Shown here: piece after piece, positions 28,299 through 28,752 of the stretch
How the letters are laid out: every line of letters starts with the position of its first letter
Position numbering within the stretch: the first letter of the stretch is position 1
Source of the DNA: a virus
Direction: 5' to 3' (one strand)
Length of the DNA stretch: 28,752 nucleotides
Virus record (IMG/VR): IMGVR_UViG_3300010370_000174
Location: 1-28,752 of that record
Translations under genes and position numbers: made by a program
The notes under the pieces: generated by a model
Told to the model about the DNA's origin: nothing
Database searches by the model: none
Seen by the model: the letters and a program-made list of their open reading frames with translations, nothing else

Positions 28299-28752
28299 TT
28301 CTGGCTAAAAGCGCGACCACCGAAATGAAAGGCAATAATGCTGGCAAGGATTGCCATTTCATCCTCGGAAAACACGTTTTCCAGCGCAATCGCAAACGGT
28401 ACGCTCTGGTTCCATGCGTACCACATTCCAGCGATGTTGATGATGACTAGCTCTAGCACAAAGATGTAGGTGACGACCGGGCGCACCGAGGCGCGTAGGT
28501 TAATCATCCATTGGGATGCGCCTTTACCAATCTCTACGTCGTGGCTGTACAGGGCTTGGCGTTCCTCGGCAGCGGTCTGCGTCTGGATTTGCTCCAGTTT
28601 GATTTCCTCAACCCGTGCCTGCGCGATAAACCCACGTTCAGCGAGGGCAAGTTCACGCTCCTTCTGTGCGGCAACTAACGCAAGCTCATGCTTCTTGTCC
28701 TGCCGATCTTGGAAGATTTGCAGAATCTTGGGCAGGCCGCCCGCTAGAAACG
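28295..28752 (-). CDS. Holin (3TM type), partial at the window edge
   Basis: An open frame runs in from the right edge: FLAGGLPKILQIFQDRQDKK, a charged coiled-coil (HELALVAAQKERELALAERG ... VEEIKLEQIQTQTAAEERQA), then two membrane segments: TYIFVLELVIINIAGMWYAW and AILASIIAFHFGGRAF, ending SQK. A shorter version would start at an internal ATG (28507), but the coding frame clearly extends beyond. The pattern, an N-terminal Gly-rich segment, charged helix and two C-terminal TM helices, matches the 'holin of 3TMs' family used for lysis and gene-transfer-agent release. It is directly upstream of and coupled to the lysozyme gene. The N-terminus is outside the window. Confidence 0.75.
   Translation of the reverse strand, partial: FLAGGLPKILQIFQDRQDKKHELALVAAQKERELALAERGFIAQARVEEIKLEQIQTQTAAEERQALYSHDVEIGKGASQWMINLRASVRPVVTYIFVLELVIINIAGMWYAWNQSVPFAIALENVFSEDEMAILASIIAFHFGGRAFSQK

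Noticed and set aside
1-28752. CRISPR array, tRNA gene, insertion sequence, integrase or attachment site
   Set aside because: No regularly spaced repeats, cloverleaf, transposase motif or tyrosine/serine recombinase motif was recognised. Absence of an integrase does not exclude one outside the window.
1-28752. The window as a complete closed circle
   Set aside because: Joining the ends would stop the left-edge gene two codons past the junction (TAG) and leave the holin without an evident start, so the window more likely lacks part of the genome.

Overview
The window looks like most of the genome of a tailed, podovirus-type double-stranded DNA phage (or prophage). It carries a headful-style terminase pair, portal, scaffold, HK97-type coat protein, short-tail adaptor and nozzle-like proteins, and a GH24 lysozyme/3TM-holin lysis pair. 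I see no tail tube, sheath, tape measure, RNA polymerase, DNA polymerase or integrase. Base composition is fairly GC-rich and evenly so. Together with the lambda-style nin genes (NinB, DUF1364) this suggests a proteobacterial host; that is inference.

Layout. (A) 1-20132, minus strand, is one long late-type array read right to left. It runs: a SAM methyltransferase, a DUF5856 ferritin-like protein, a ParB/DNA-methyltransferase fusion, small and large terminase, several small virion-associated proteins, portal, scaffold, coat, decoration-like protein, a DUF115/MptE-like protein, a jelly-roll fibre-like protein, a hypothetical with an AT-hook-like tail, adaptor, beta-rich nozzle-like protein, a GNAT, a giant Gln/Ala repeat protein ending in an S74-type chaperone motif, and two unknown proteins. 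The array ends in a large protein that runs off the left edge. Nearly every junction is an ATGA, GTGA or TAATG overlap. (B) 20144-20797 is a single plus-strand glycosyltransferase embedded against this direction. (C) 20775-23261, minus strand, reads from a 56-aa Cro-like regulator to an exported protein, a DUF1376 replication protein, a hypothetical, a methyltransferase and a VRR-NUC-like nuclease. (D) 23302-27833, plus strand, is the early operon: several tiny genes, ERF annealing protein, an SSB-like protein, a PD-(D/E)XK nuclease, a second glycosyltransferase, NinB (interrupted by an amber codon), DUF1364 and three more small genes. (E) 27819-28752, minus strand, is the lysis cassette (holin, lysozyme), which runs off the right edge.

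The most distinctive signals are in the control region. Two early promoters, about 415 bp apart, share the same architecture: TTGACA, 16 bp, TAAACT. Each has a 16-bp palindrome (GTTTAG-N4-CTAAAC) over the -10, followed by a small hairpin with a matching 7-nt loop just before an AGGAGCAA ribosome-binding site. A degenerate third copy overlaps the likely -10 of the Cro-like gene, whose mRNA would be leaderless. Other notable structures are a long two-part hairpin before the DUF1376 gene, a 7-bp tandem repeat inside it, a 22-unit 18-residue repeat in the giant virion protein, and the in-frame TAG in ninB. No stretch above about 300 bases lacks a gene; the largest gaps are 22627-22779 and 23262-23368, and both hold regulatory structure.
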